64,000 nucleotides of DNA from Epinephelus fuscoguttatus. Its lineage: Eukaryota > Chordata > Actinopteri > Perciformes > Serranidae. The stretch is taken from NCBI RefSeq assembly GCF_011397635.1, contig NC_064773.1, forward strand, positions 27,751,449-27,815,448, read 5' to 3'. The translations under genes were made by a program, and so were the position numbers. Under the pieces are notes generated by a model. It was not told the origin of the DNA. It did no database searches and was given only the letters and a program-made list of their open reading frames with translations. Positions 22,709 through 34,075 of the stretch are shown piece by piece (position 1 is the first letter of the stretch; the number at the start of each line of letters is the position of its first letter).

Positions 22709-23656
22709 TCAAACATCATTAATATACAATATAAATAAGATGGGGCCTAATACCGACCCTTGAGGTACACCACAAATTATATCCTTACAGGTTGAAACAT
22801 GATTATCTATTTGTACAAATTGCTGTCTCTCATTCTGATAGCTTCTCAGCCATCCTAGAGCAATACCCCTAATACCATATCGCTCTAGCTTGCTTAACAA
22901 AATTTTATGATCTATGGTATCGAATGCCTTTTTAAGATCAATGAAAATACCGACTACAAATTTCCTTTTATCAATACAATTTGTTATTTCTTCAACCAAG
23001 TCTGTTAACGCCAGAGCAGTTGATCTTTTTTTCCTAAATTCATATTGGCAGTCTGACAATAAGTTATATTTCTCAACAAATACGTTCAACCTATTAACAA
23101 AAAGCTTTTCTATAATTTTTGAAAACTGTGAGAGGAGTGAAATGGGCCTGTAATTTGTAAAAAGATGTTTGTCACCTGTTTTGAATAATGGGATTACCTT
23201 AGCTGTTTTCATTTTACTTGGAAAAATTCCTGTCTGGAAGGACAGATTACAAATATATGTGAATGGTTTAACAATTCCAGCCATGACCTTTTTGATTATT
23301 GTCATATCAAAATCATTAAAATCTGTGGATGTCTTGTTATGACAATTATTTAGTATGCTAATTATTTCATTTTCATCTGTTGGTTTAAGAAACATTGCAT
23401 GCGGATTTTGCTCCACTAATTCCCCTGGTGACCCGGATTTTTCCGTTCCACTCTTGATGATTTTTTCAGAGAGCTGGGGCCCAACACCCGCAAAAAATTT
23501 GTTAAAACCTTCCACCACTTCCTCTATATTTGGAATTGATTTATTGTTTTCCATAAAGTAATCTGGGTAAAAGTTCTCATTTGTCTTACTGATAATGTTA
23601 TTAAGTACTTTCCATATGTCCTTCAGATTATTTTTCTTACTTTCAATTAAATTAGC
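22709..23656 (-). pseudogene. LINE reverse transcriptase, 3' truncated
   Basis: The frame continues from the endonuclease after the TAA; the longest open piece starts at 23554. RT motifs in order: KVIPLFKTGD, NYRPISLLS, EFRKKRSTALAL, GIFIDLKKAFDTIDH (first catalytic Asp) and CGVPQGSVLGPILF. It breaks just before the expected YADD-like box, so the polymerase is incomplete. Confidence 0.9.
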
Positions 23657-24601
23657 TTAGTAGTCCTTCCTGCAGATCCTCATAATAGTGGTTAACTTAT
23701 TTTTGTATTTTTTGTATTTCAGTTCTGCCTCCTTGGTTCTATATTTAATAAATTGCCTATGTAAGTGGTTTTTCTTTTTACAAGCATTTATCAGTCCTTT
23801 TGTTAACCATGGGCTGCTTGTACTTTTATTTTTCCGATTGACCTTTTTAAGTGGACAATTCTTATCATACATTCCTGTAAATATTTCTAAAAATTTATCA
23901 TAAGCTATATCTACATCATCTTCTTTCAAAACTGAATCCCATTTTTGAAGTAATAGGTCAGCTTTGAGTGCATTAACTGATTTTTCTGTTCTTATTCGTG
24001 TGTATTTGATATTTGATTTATCTTTCCTCAATCTATAGTTACGATCATACACCATGAAAACAGGTAGATGGTCACTAGTATCATTATACAAAAGCCCACT
24101 GACTATATTATTATATGCAATATCGGTAAATATATTATCAATCAAAGTGGCACTTTGCAGGGTTATCCTACTGGGTCTTGTAATTGCTGGAAACAAGCTC
24201 ATACAGAACATTGTATCAATAAAGTCCTCTGTTGGTTTGTGTTTCCTGGCATTTAGAAGATCTATGTTATAATCCCCACATATAAGTGAATCTTTCTGGG
24301 TGTTTGAAGAGAACAGCTTTTCCATCCCTTCCTTAAATACCTCTATATTTGCTCCAGGAGCCCTGTAAATACAGCTTACTATTATATTTTTCTGTTTTCC
24401 CATACATATTTCCACTGTTATAGAGTCATACACATCTTCCACAGCCACAGACATGTTTTCTATCACCTTGTAATCAAAGTTTTTGTCTATATATAGTGCA
24501 ACACCACCACCATTTTTACATTCCCTGTTTGTGTAAAACATTTCATACCCCCTAATTGCAAAATCTGTTCCTTTGCTTGATTTTAACCAGGTTTCAGACA
24601 T
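23657..24601 (-). pseudogene. LINE endonuclease region (EEP-type)
   Basis: A 314-codon open frame beginning at MSETWLK, a typical start within the endonuclease. It contains the NGGGVALYI, CIYRAPG, CGDYNIDLL and DTSDHLPVF motifs of the endonuclease/exonuclease/phosphatase fold, including the active-site Asp, Asn and His residues. The linker before the RT (WLTKGLINACKKKN) is also typical. It ends at one TAA that seems to replace a tyrosine-type codon, after which the same frame continues into the RT. Confidence 0.88.
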
Positions 24602-24790
24602 AGCTATTATGGTAAATGATGAATTAAATTGGTCCAGACAATATATTATAGAGTCATAATTTGCATAGAGACTTCTGCAATTAAAGTGTATAAGAGATAT
24701 TTTATTTTGCAGATCAATGCATTTATTACAATTTGTTTCTGAGTAATATTTACAGCTATGGTTAAATTTTGCATAGAAATTATTATAATT

Positions 24791-25557
24791 ATTGTTTGTT
24801 TTTTAACCTCTTAAGCAAAAGCAAATGCCACAGCCCTTCTTCTCTGTTTTCTCTGGTCATGTTGTGCTAGTTATAAATCTATTTACTACAGACAACCCGG
24901 TTTTATGAAAAGATCATCTTTAAAGCAGTGACATACTTCTTTACTGTAATTTATTTTGTAGTCATTGTATGCCCCCTAATTTTATTTAAGTACTTTTAAT
25001 TTTACGTAAGTGAACGTTCTTCAAAGTAAAAATACTTGGGTACAATATATTGTATACTGCATAAACAAAACCTATGTATAAAAGAAAACTGGAATAATAA
25101 TATGAAATGGAGATTAATTTTTATAAAAGTTCTCATACAATATTAGTGTGGATATGATATATGTGATGTGTGCCCACTGTCAATCACATGGTGAAGGTTT
25201 TTTTTTTTTTAACAGGAATAAAAACCATTGGACAAACGAGGGTTGCAAACAAAACTGTTTAATGAATATGCACTTCAAAAACATATGTTTGTTCAGCCTT
25301 TAGATGTCTGCTTGTTTTATGTAACAACCAATTGTAAGAATATAAGACTTTAGAGATGCCTCTAAAGCCAGTTATGGGCATCCAACATTCTTTTGGTTTT
25401 TTTTACATTCTTTAAAGGAATACCTCAATGATGGCCTGGCCTCTCAGCTACTCTTTCTGAGGTGTTACATAAAGAAGTTATTACAGTATAAAGAAAAATC
25501 AACCCTTGTAAGTGTGAAATAAACAACACAACCAGTATCTAAAAAAACAAAACTGAT
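24791..25557. other. Intergenic, no gene seen
   Basis: AT-rich sequence with short homopolymer runs between the LINE and the 3' end of the fibrinogen-domain gene. No exon, terminal repeat or RNA gene could be supported. Confidence 0.4.
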
Positions 25558-25563
25558 TTTATT
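25558..25563 (-). terminator. Polyadenylation signal of the fibrinogen-domain gene
   Basis: AATAAA on the minus strand about 90 bases beyond the TGA stop, in the right place for 3' end processing of that transcript. Confidence 0.6.
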
Positions 25564-25649
25564 TTTATATAAATATGTGATAAAATGTAACACCACTCTT
25601 ACATGCTACAAGAAAAGCCAATATGAAGTTACATGTGAGATGGGTCCTC

Positions 25650-28600
25650 TCACACAGACTTGATCATCATTCTGGTGGCCCTCAGGGAGTATGGCGCATG
25701 AGTTTTCCAGGTTTCCCAGTGGAGGCCTGACGCCCAGCCGATATGGTCACCAGCAGGATGCCAGTCGCCATTCAGACTGGCGGATCCGCAGCGGCTGTAC
25801 CACCAGCCACCACCGTCTGACTGAGTACATTCCATGAGAGCAATGTCACCAAAGATGCATGGGGAGCAGCCGTCATTGTCACGGTCGGAGGTGCTGAAGC
25901 CGTAGCGGTTCTGGCTATGCATGGCGTCACCTTTGGGCAAAGATGGAACAAATTAAGGAATAATTGAGTTTAGAATTTAGAGTTTTGCTGAACATTGGGC
26001 ACAGTGACCAGAAGTTGCAGATGATGGCACCTTGAATTTCCCTGCATTTTTAAACATTCTCTTTGTGTTACATTTGTCCTAAAAACATTAAAATGTGTAT
26101 CTTTTGTATGCTAATATGTAGTGTCACTGCAGCACAACTATATATAGTATAGTATATACTCATAAAGCCAGTGAGCCTATTCAGTAATGTCACTTATACA
26201 GCTATATCTGGCTTAAGTTTGCCAACATTAGCTAACCTTAGCCACCATAAGCTACTGGTCATGCCTGACCAAGTAACACTGTAGAAGTAAAACCCCTGAG
26301 TGCAATACATTAAGGTGTATTTCATTACTTATGAATTAAACTTTTCATTAATAAGAGGAAAAAGTGTTGTTTCATCTTTAAAAGTACTGTCTCACATCAA
26401 ATCTCCCACGTGTAGCATTTTATGTGTAGATCAACACATCATTAATCTATACCAGAGCTGCAACGATGAATCGTTAACTATTAGAGTAATCGCCAACTAA
26501 TTTGCTCATCGATTAATCAGTTTGAGTATTTTTTTTAGAGAAAAATAAGTCAAACTTCTCAGATTTTAGCTTCGTAGATGTGAATACTTTCCAGTTTATT
26601 TACTCCTCTTTAACAGTGAACTGAATATCTTTGGGTTGTAGATAAAACAAGACATTTAACGGCGTCATCTTTTCACCATTTTCTGACATTTTATGGAACA
26701 AACAACTAATCAATTAATCAAGAAAATAATCAACAGAATAATCAACAGTGAAAATAATCATTAGTTTCAGCTCCGATCTTGACACATTATAATTGAGATC
26801 ATTCCTGAGAAGACTGCCAGCCCATAGCTGCTCTACACTTCTGCACCAAGGCTGGTTTAGAAGCTGCTGGACTGCTTTACACCACAAAACCGGAAGAGGG
26901 CGCTGCTGTATCACAGAAAACAGCTTAGACAGAGTTTGTGCTGACAGCAGATGGTGATGACAGGAGTGAAATTCAAAGGGGAAATCACTTTCAGTGCAAG
27001 TGGTGGAGCAATGATCTTCAACAAGTTGAAAATGTCATAACTGTAAGGACTAACGATATTAGGCCACTATTAGTGTCTGATACAAGCAACAAGCCACCTT
27101 TTAATGTGGACCCCAGGACAAGTAGTTTCAAAGGTAACAACAATAAATAATAAAACCTCCTTTTCTTTTCTTGTGCTGACACAATAACTTGACTTATTGT
27201 GACTTCACAATAACGTTGTTGTTCTGTTAGAAATTTCTGCACTGAGCAGCTTTCATTTCCAAGCATTAAAATGATAACGTACAAATAACAGTGGCAAAAA
27301 GATTATTCCAACCAGTCAAGCTGGCACCAGACGTTAATATGACATCATAAAAATGTTTTTTTTTTCTCATTTAGATGTAACACACGTTCAACAAGGTAAA
27401 ATCAGAAAAGAGAAACATTGCTTAACAAAATGTGGGGGTGTACAGGTGACACTCAGATGTAATGCAACATACATTGAATCTCATACGTCCATTGTATACA
27501 AGCCTTTCCAACTGCAGGCTACTATTGTGCTCAGACGGCAGAAATATGTTATTCTTGGTCAAGATGATGTTTGTAAGGTGTTGGAAGAACTTCAATTCAA
27601 CAAAATATCACCATCATCTGTCGTCAGTATTTTACGTCAAATCGACGTTGGCATTGACATTGAACTTTGGTCACTCAACATCACAGCCTAAATTTAACTA
27701 CATAGTAACATCTTACAACGTTGGTGCGCAGCTGGGAGTGCAGATGAAAGTGAAATACATGGAATAGCATCTGTGCATAAGCAGCAAAGAGAAAAGAGGG
27801 ACAGTGAGAGAAGCTAAAAAGCAGCTCACGATACCTGCGGTTCCACTGTATTTCCCCACATGCAGTCTGAAAGCTGCTTTTGCACCGCCCAATTTGAAGT
27901 GTGCGTACTCAGCAAAAGCAGTGTCATCTTCGTGGTCCCATAGGTCGACTCTCATGGTCCACTTCTTGTGTTTGTTCTTGGTCAGAGAGAAAACCTTTTG
28001 CAGACCAAGCCAGTGGTCACCTGAGAGAATCAGCATAACATAAGGAAAGGATAAATGTTTCTTTATGATACATCTTTGCTTTGAGTTGTTGCTGCAGGAT
28101 GAAGGGTTATAGGTCGCCTATAGGTTAGTCAGGAAAGAATTCAGGCACAGCTGAACGTTCAATCTTGCAGTTTAGTTTAGTTTTAGAGCTGGACTGTGTC
28201 AGCCTACGATTCAAAGATTATGCAGAAGAGCATATAACAGGAGAGTCTTTCCTCCTGCCAGTATCAAGGAAAAATTATGTCTTTATTTAATTCAGTTGAA
28301 CCCCTAATCCTCTGTGTGTCACAAGTCCTCTCTCATTCATTCAGTGTGCATTCATTAGTCTGCCATGTTTTCCACTTCACCAACTGTCACAAATGTCACA
28401 CCTACCTGTCCTCTGATTACCCCTTTTCTGACAGCCCTGTCACCTGGCCTGCTCTTACTTACCCTGATTGTGATAGATGCTGCCTGTTCTGTGTCTGTAA
28501 TCGTTACACTATATACTCTGTATGGTTTTTTGTTCTATGTAAGAAAGACCTGTCCAGGATATTTTTTTCAGTGTTACATAAGGCGTTAGATTACACCTCA

Positions 28601-31476
28601 CACCCTCAATAAACAAAACCAGTTTTAAACCCTTAACTTACGTGTCAGGTTTCCAAAACCGTTTTTATATGCTGCCCATTTCCTGTTGAAGGACACCACC
28701 CCTTTGCTGCGCCTCTGAAACACCGTCCAGCCTCCATCGGGGCGCATCTCACAGTACACCTAAGCAGTAAACACATTATGTCAGGAAAGCCAGGTGCCAG
28801 GCTTTTCAGATAATATCTAAAGACTGAGACATGTTCTCCAAGGGCTTGGAAAAGTTGACATTATGTGTTGGATAAACAAATGAGATGCATGCTGTATTTC
28901 TTTTCTTCACAAAATCTGTCAGAGCACTGATAAAGGTCCAGTATGTAAGATTTAGCGGGATTTAATGTATCTAGCGGTGAGGATTGCAGGTTGGTTTTCA
29001 CTGGGAGCTGAATTATCCACAGAGGTCTCCAAACAGGTGATTAAAACTGGTAAAAACACTGAATAAAGCAGTTTCACGCTACAAATCAGTGTCACCTCTG
29101 GAAAAGGTGAGAGTCCAGCCCCTCTCCTGGAATTTGGTTCCAGAATCAGAGCTGCGTGTAGAGGTGAGCCCAGCTATGTGTAGTTGATACTGACTCACTC
29201 ACTCCTTCCCAGAAAGATGATGTTCCACTTCCCCAGAGCCAAACTGTTATGCCAGGGATCAGCATGCCCGGGGCCCTACTCCTGCCTGACGCCCAGCACA
29301 CAATGCACCCAACCCTGATATCTGCCTCTGTAGGTGGTGAGCAGCTTCTACTTGCTCAAGCTGGACACTCGCTGGCTAGCTCCACCCTAGGTCTGGCTCC
29401 AAGGGGGGGCCCAGTGTCCACATACCGGGCGAGGTACTCGGTATCCAAATTAGCTGGGTCATCAAGGTCTTCTTGAATTGCTCTTAGTCTGGCCCCTCTC
29501 CTGGGACCACTTTGCCTTGGGAGGCCTTACCACGGGCTATTAGCCCCATACAACACAGCTCCCAGGATCACAGGTACACACAAACCCCTCAACTATGTTA
29601 AGCTGGAGATTCCTGGACTGTATTTAAGTACTGTACTTAAATGCAGTACTTGGATTACTTTACTTTGTTACTGTCCACCGCTGGTTAAAACACCAAATAA
29701 AGCAATTTCATGTTACAAAACAGTCTTTGTAACCTAGCACCTACTAATGTGTGCTCACTTTTTTCTTTGATATCTTAAGATCCAGATGTTCTCTCTCCCT
29801 CTCCAAAACAAATGTATCCAGTGATTTAAACTGGTAAAAACACTGAATAAAGCAGTTTCGTATAAAAAAAATCATCATGGAGGGGCTTCTTACTACGGTG
29901 GTAGATGTGAAAATGCGAGTGGCCCTATCTAGAGTCAGTATTTGGTTTGTCTGCTCTGGGCTACTGTAAAACATGGCCATGCAACATTATGGAGACATAG
30001 ACAAAGACCCGCTCCCTCTGTAGAAAGCACAACTGTTTGTATTCTCAGATTATTATACACTTAAGAAAACATGCTCATCTTACTATATAATGACGAAAAC
30101 TCTGTCTGTCTGTGTGTCTGTTCCACGTTGGGGTTTTTTTTGTCCTCACTGTCTTGGTCAGTCCATGTGAAATTTGGCACAGTGGTAGAGGGTCATGGGA
30201 GGATGCGAATGAAGCAATATTACATCAATTGGCCAAAAGGGGGCGCTATAGCAACCGATTGAAATTGCAAACTTACTAAAACTGAGCTTCTATAAGGCAA
30301 TGAATATTGCGGAGGGCGTGGCTCATCACATAAAGGTGTATAACATCTCAAGGGTTTCACCGATCACCACGCAACTTTGTAGGCATATGACCACACATAA
30401 TCTGACGGGACCCCTCCATTATTGACCCGATTAAACAAAATGGGGGCGCTAGAGAGCTAATTTCTTATCTAGGCCTAACTGCCATATCGATTTTTACTAA
30501 ACTTGGTAGATATGTAGAACAGGACGCCTCAAGGTGACTGGAGAAATTTAACTCTAAATGGCAACTGGGTGGCGCTATAACAACAGAAAAATGCTTAAAA
30601 ATGGCTAAAATGCAACCGATCGCTGTGGCTCCCCCTGTGGCCGAATGTTGGGGGGGGGTTCTAATTTTTGGTATGACTAAGTCATGGTATGGTATGCTGT
30701 ACATAATCATGGAAACTGTCAGTGTGTCATTCTGTCAGTCAGTCATTCTGTCTGTCCCATGTTTTTCTACTCACTGACGTGGTCAATCTATGTGAAACTG
30801 CACAAAGGCATTGAGGATTGGCATAGGTAGAAGGTGACAAAGCTACCAATGAGTATGGACTAGTTTTATTATATTCTATTTCTGCCAATATATCCACCTA
30901 AATCATACACACTGGACCTGTTCAGTAAACAAATGACACAGCAGAATAAGCACTACATTTTATGATACGCTATTAGTATAGACAGGCGTAGCAACAGTGA
31001 CTAAGAGGGTGGGGTTAGTGAACAGACAGGAGTTGTTGTACATCACATCTCAAGATTAGGGTGTTTTATCATACCTTAAACGGGGTCTTGACTTTTTGAG
31101 GCTGGATTACATAAACCCCACTGGATGCTTGTGGTGAGAGAGCCTTAATCTGTGTGCAGTCTGTTCCTGAGGTTAGCATGACAAGAGACACACATTACCA
31201 ACATGACCAACACTAAGTCTGAATATATGGTGTAAGTATCCTGTAAGCAATAATAAAATTCACAGTACCTTGAGAGGAAAGTGGATTGTGGTGTTTCTAG
31301 CAGTAACACAGAAACAGTTTAACAGTGAGATTACATTGTCTGAAGCATATAAGTCAATAGAAGGGGGAGACACTGGAGAAAGGAGCAGAGTTTGTTGTTT
31401 TTATTACCTTAGCCTGTACTGTGCAGCTCAAAAGACATGCCAAAATGAGCACACCAAAGCCAACCAGACTCTTCAT
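25650..31476 (-). CDS. Secreted fibrinogen-like domain protein (FReD lectin family), complete
   Basis: Coding exons on the minus strand: 31476-31408, 31296-31269, 31166-31075, 28759-28642, 28020-27835 and 25930-25650. Phases match and total 774 nt (257 aa). Residues 1-22 are a signal peptide ([16 protein letters not shown]…). A 28-nt exon supplies a short linker. Residues about 33-257 are one fibrinogen C-terminal domain: [31 protein letters not shown], the calcium-site motif DRDND at 180-184, GGGWWYSRC and a C-terminal [11 protein letters not shown]. In this family the domain binds acetylated or other glycans or protein partners outside the cell. Four cysteines (186, 189, 199, 212) lie where many members have two, and Gly follows Cys212 where ficolin-like members have His. 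No collagen or coiled-coil region is present. Candidate relatives are MFAP4-, FGL1- and angiopoietin-like proteins; I cannot choose between them. A 5'UTR exon probably ends at 31706. Confidence 0.88.
26453..26773. mobile_element. hAT-like MITE (CAGAGCTGCAACGAT) in the last intron of the fibrinogen-domain gene
   Basis: The left end CAGAGCTGCAACGATG and the right end AATCATTAGTTTCAGCTC are inverted complements with mismatches. The interior shows the familiar ATTAATCAAGAAAATAATC words of an abundant fish MITE. A clear target duplication was not seen. Confidence 0.65.
29095..29520 (-). mobile_element. LINE fragment, same family as 13161-14130
   Basis: It shares with about 13790-14060 the words GGTGAGCCCA, CAGCACACAAT and the surrounding order over some 250 bases, with many substitutions. 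No intact frame. Confidence 0.65.
30070..30850. repeat. Unclassified repeat (CTATATAATGACGAAAACTC start)
   Basis: The segment has CTGTCTGTCTGTGTGTCTGTT near its start and a related TCTGTCTGTCCCATGTTTTT near its end. It also repeats GTGGCGCTATAAC-like words (30245 and 30573). I recall such sequence as a widespread fish repeat but cannot name the family. Confidence 0.4.
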
Positions 31477-31705
31477 TTTGACCTGATTTTCAGAGGTGAC
31501 ATGTTAGCCTTGATATATTTAAAAAACAGTTTATAAAGAAATGTAATCTTTTATTTAAACTAAACAGACAGTGTTACTTTAACAAGTGTTAAATGCCACC
31601 AGCAGTTTGTAAAATAAGACATTTCAGCATTCATTCACTTTCACAAGACTACAGTGTATAATACTTCCTAAAATAGCCAATAATAATATTCTGTCTGACA
31701 CTTAC

Positions 31706-31745
31706 CTGTGTGTTGGATGAACCTTGTATGCAAGCTCAAATTCCA
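31706..31745 (-). other. Probable 5'UTR exon of the fibrinogen-domain gene
   Basis: A good donor (CACAG|GTAAGTG on the minus strand) lies at 31706, and a matching acceptor (AAAATCAG|GTC) is six bases upstream of the ATG at 31482. The transcription start is not determinable from sequence; the 5' edge given is nominal. An ETS-like CAGGAAGTG word lies further upstream at about 31815. Confidence 0.45.
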
Positions 31746-31759
31746 CGACAGGAGTGCCA

Positions 31760-34075
31760 GTTTCTCCCAACAAATACACTACCACACCTCCTTCGCGTTT
31801 ACGACAAATGCTGTCACTTCCTGTTGTGCAGACTGAGCAGGAGCAAAGTCTGAACAACAGACCCAGTCATCTAACTTCCCCAATTCCAAAGTGAGTTGTT
31901 ATTTCTACAAAGTATGTCACACAGCTTTCACAACTATGACATTTAAACTCTGCTGTGGAAAAAACTGCCCGGCAGTGTTTATGGGTTTATATCTCTAACT
32001 TTTCCCATCAGGCTGGACCTCTCAGAGCAAACACCATTCCATGGTTGACTCAAACAAGAAATACCTGCTGAAGCCTTGGATTGGTTTGTCCGGTACTCAC
32101 TGTTAACTCATGTCTGTGAAGCATTGTGAAACAGCGTGGGATAGAAGACAGCTCTTTTGAAATCCACAGACTAATGAAATAACAAACTTTTTGCCCTGAA
32201 TTACATTGAATTTTTGATCACCAAAAAATTCAGAATTGTGATCACCAGCTGATGAACCCTACCACTGATGCTTACTCCAACCTCATCAGGAGGTTGACTT
32301 TTATAGTGGAATGTCTCAACAATTGTTAGATAGTCTGCCATGGAATTTTACACAAATATTCATAGTGCCCAGTGAATGAATGTCAGTGACCCACTTGTGA
32401 TCCCCTAAAATTTCGGCACCAGCAGGTCAAACCTTTCACATCCAGTGATATCTCTTTACCTGCTTGATATATTGGCACCAAATTTTGCACAGACATTCAT
32501 GGTTTCCAGGTGTACTTTTACACTAATGGTACCATGTGGCTGACATTTATGGTTTTGAGGTAAATGTCTTGACGACTATTGAATGGATTGCCATGAAATT
32601 TGGTCCACCCCCAGAAACTTTTTGTCGAGGATGCCAGATTGGGCCACTTGGGGTGGCAAACCAAAACTAAAAGGCATTACTGAATATCAGGATTAGATTA
32701 TCCTGTTGTAGTATATAGGCCACTTGAAATCTATGTCAGTAGAGTTAAATAATCGCATACTGTTATACTTTGATGTCTTATTTTACGTTTTAAAATTACT
32801 ATTTTTCATAGACTTACATAGATTATACTGACACTTGAACAGTTAATATTTTAAGCTACTGTTTTTTTTTGTTTTTTTTTTCCAATGAATAAGAACACGT
32901 ATAAAAGAATTTGATCAATTTCTGCTCATGTCATCTTTTGACAGTATCATATGAGAGTTCTGTATTTGAAGCTCAAGTCTTTGGCAGTACTCATTATAGA
33001 TTTACTTTACAGCTTTGCCTGCCTCACTGCCCTGAGTATGATGTCAGGTCGTTGTTGGTCTTTTATTTATCTTTAATTTGTCATTTCAAACAATTTTAAC
33101 AGGCTTCTCTTTGTCTTTTCTTCCTCCTTATTTTCTTCCTTCTGTTTGTATATTACAAAAGACAATTTGTCATTATATTTATTTTTTCCAATTAAGGGCC
33201 TATTGTGCACTCTCCTTTGTATCTTGACCATTTTGTGGACATATCATTGACAACAGTATAATAATTACTATTAATTATTACACTGTCTGAAGCTGTAGGC
33301 TATATTGTTTACACATTTCATAACAACTACCAACTTTAGCAGCTAGCAAAGTTGGCTTCCGCATGGCTGCTGCTAGATAATGTTGCTCTATGTATACACG
33401 TGACCATTTGCCCCAAAAGTACTGAGACAACCTGACCCAGAGTGATGTGCTACTGCTAGCTATACCACAAGCTAGCTTTAGTGTCATAGTGTCAGGAGGA
33501 CCCCTGGCCTTCACTTGCAAAATGTCAAATGTCTAATTAAAATGCACCAACTAGAAGAGACACAAAAAGACATAAACCCAAAAAAGGATGCATAATGACC
33601 ACATACACAACACCACCACAAAATCTGTGTGTCTTGTTCCTATGTAGGAGAGGTGGTGGGGGCCTTTTGCATATCTGTGCCCAGAGACCCATTGTTTCAT
33701 AATCTGCCCATGCCTTGAACCAAGAATCGTGTTTTTATTAGCTTAGAAAGAGCCCTTCATCTCTATAAGTGAGGGAGTGGGTCTTCTTCCACAGAGCATC
33801 CCACGTTTCTACAGTAGCCTGGAATGGACAAACTACATGCATAGAGGGCCTCTAGTATATTTACATTACCTGAAGGACACTGTAGGTTCTTAACAACTTA
33901 GAAAAGGAGGGGTGAGCATAGGGATATTCATTTGGTTGTAATCTGCAACCTCACTGCTAGATGCCAATAAATCCTTCATACTGCACCTTTAAATTAAAAT
34001 TGAACTTGTTCCCACATCAACCTGTGCTTGAAATACATCAAATCTTTCTGCACTGGCTGACCGAGAAAGGAGTTC
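31760..34075. other. Intergenic between NLR 3' end and fibrinogen-domain gene 5' end
   Basis: About 32290-32620 contains repeated words such as GGATTGCCATGAAATTTGG and TGTCTCAACAATTGTTAGA, typical of a fish interspersed repeat. About 33845-33995 ends with CTTCATACTGCACCTTTAAA, a MITE-like terminus. No gene is visible. Confidence 0.45.

Larger units (their letters stand above)
22490..24790 (-). mobile_element. LINE (jockey/CR1/L2-like non-LTR retrotransposon), truncated
   Basis: The minus strand encodes an apurinic endonuclease-like region followed by a reverse transcriptase, both recognisable (see the two entries inside). Downstream of the RT core (below 22709) decayed sequence still resembles the rest of the RT but with several stops, and it ends next to the 36-bp palindrome at about 22490. 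No tail repeat or target duplication could be defined. Confidence 0.85.
28935..30930. mobile_element. Composite MITE (AAAGGTCCAGTATGTAAG) with nested repeats, copy A
   Basis: The left end GTCCAGTATGTAAGATTTAG and the right end CATACACACTGGACCTG are inverted complements. Within are a LINE fragment (29095-29520), the right end of a hAT-like element (…CTGTCCACCGCTG near 29680) and another repeat (30070-30850). The same composite order, with other contents, recurs at 46325-49330. It lies in an intron of the fibrinogen-domain gene. Confidence 0.6.

Noticed and set aside
27353-27767. 112- and 101-codon + strand ORFs in an intron of the fibrinogen-domain gene
   Set aside because: They overlap in two frames, lack splice context, and sit in repeat-like sequence.
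31270-31536. 88-codon + strand ORF at the 5' end of the fibrinogen-domain gene
   Set aside because: It runs antisense through the signal-peptide exon and the micro-exon and resembles nothing.
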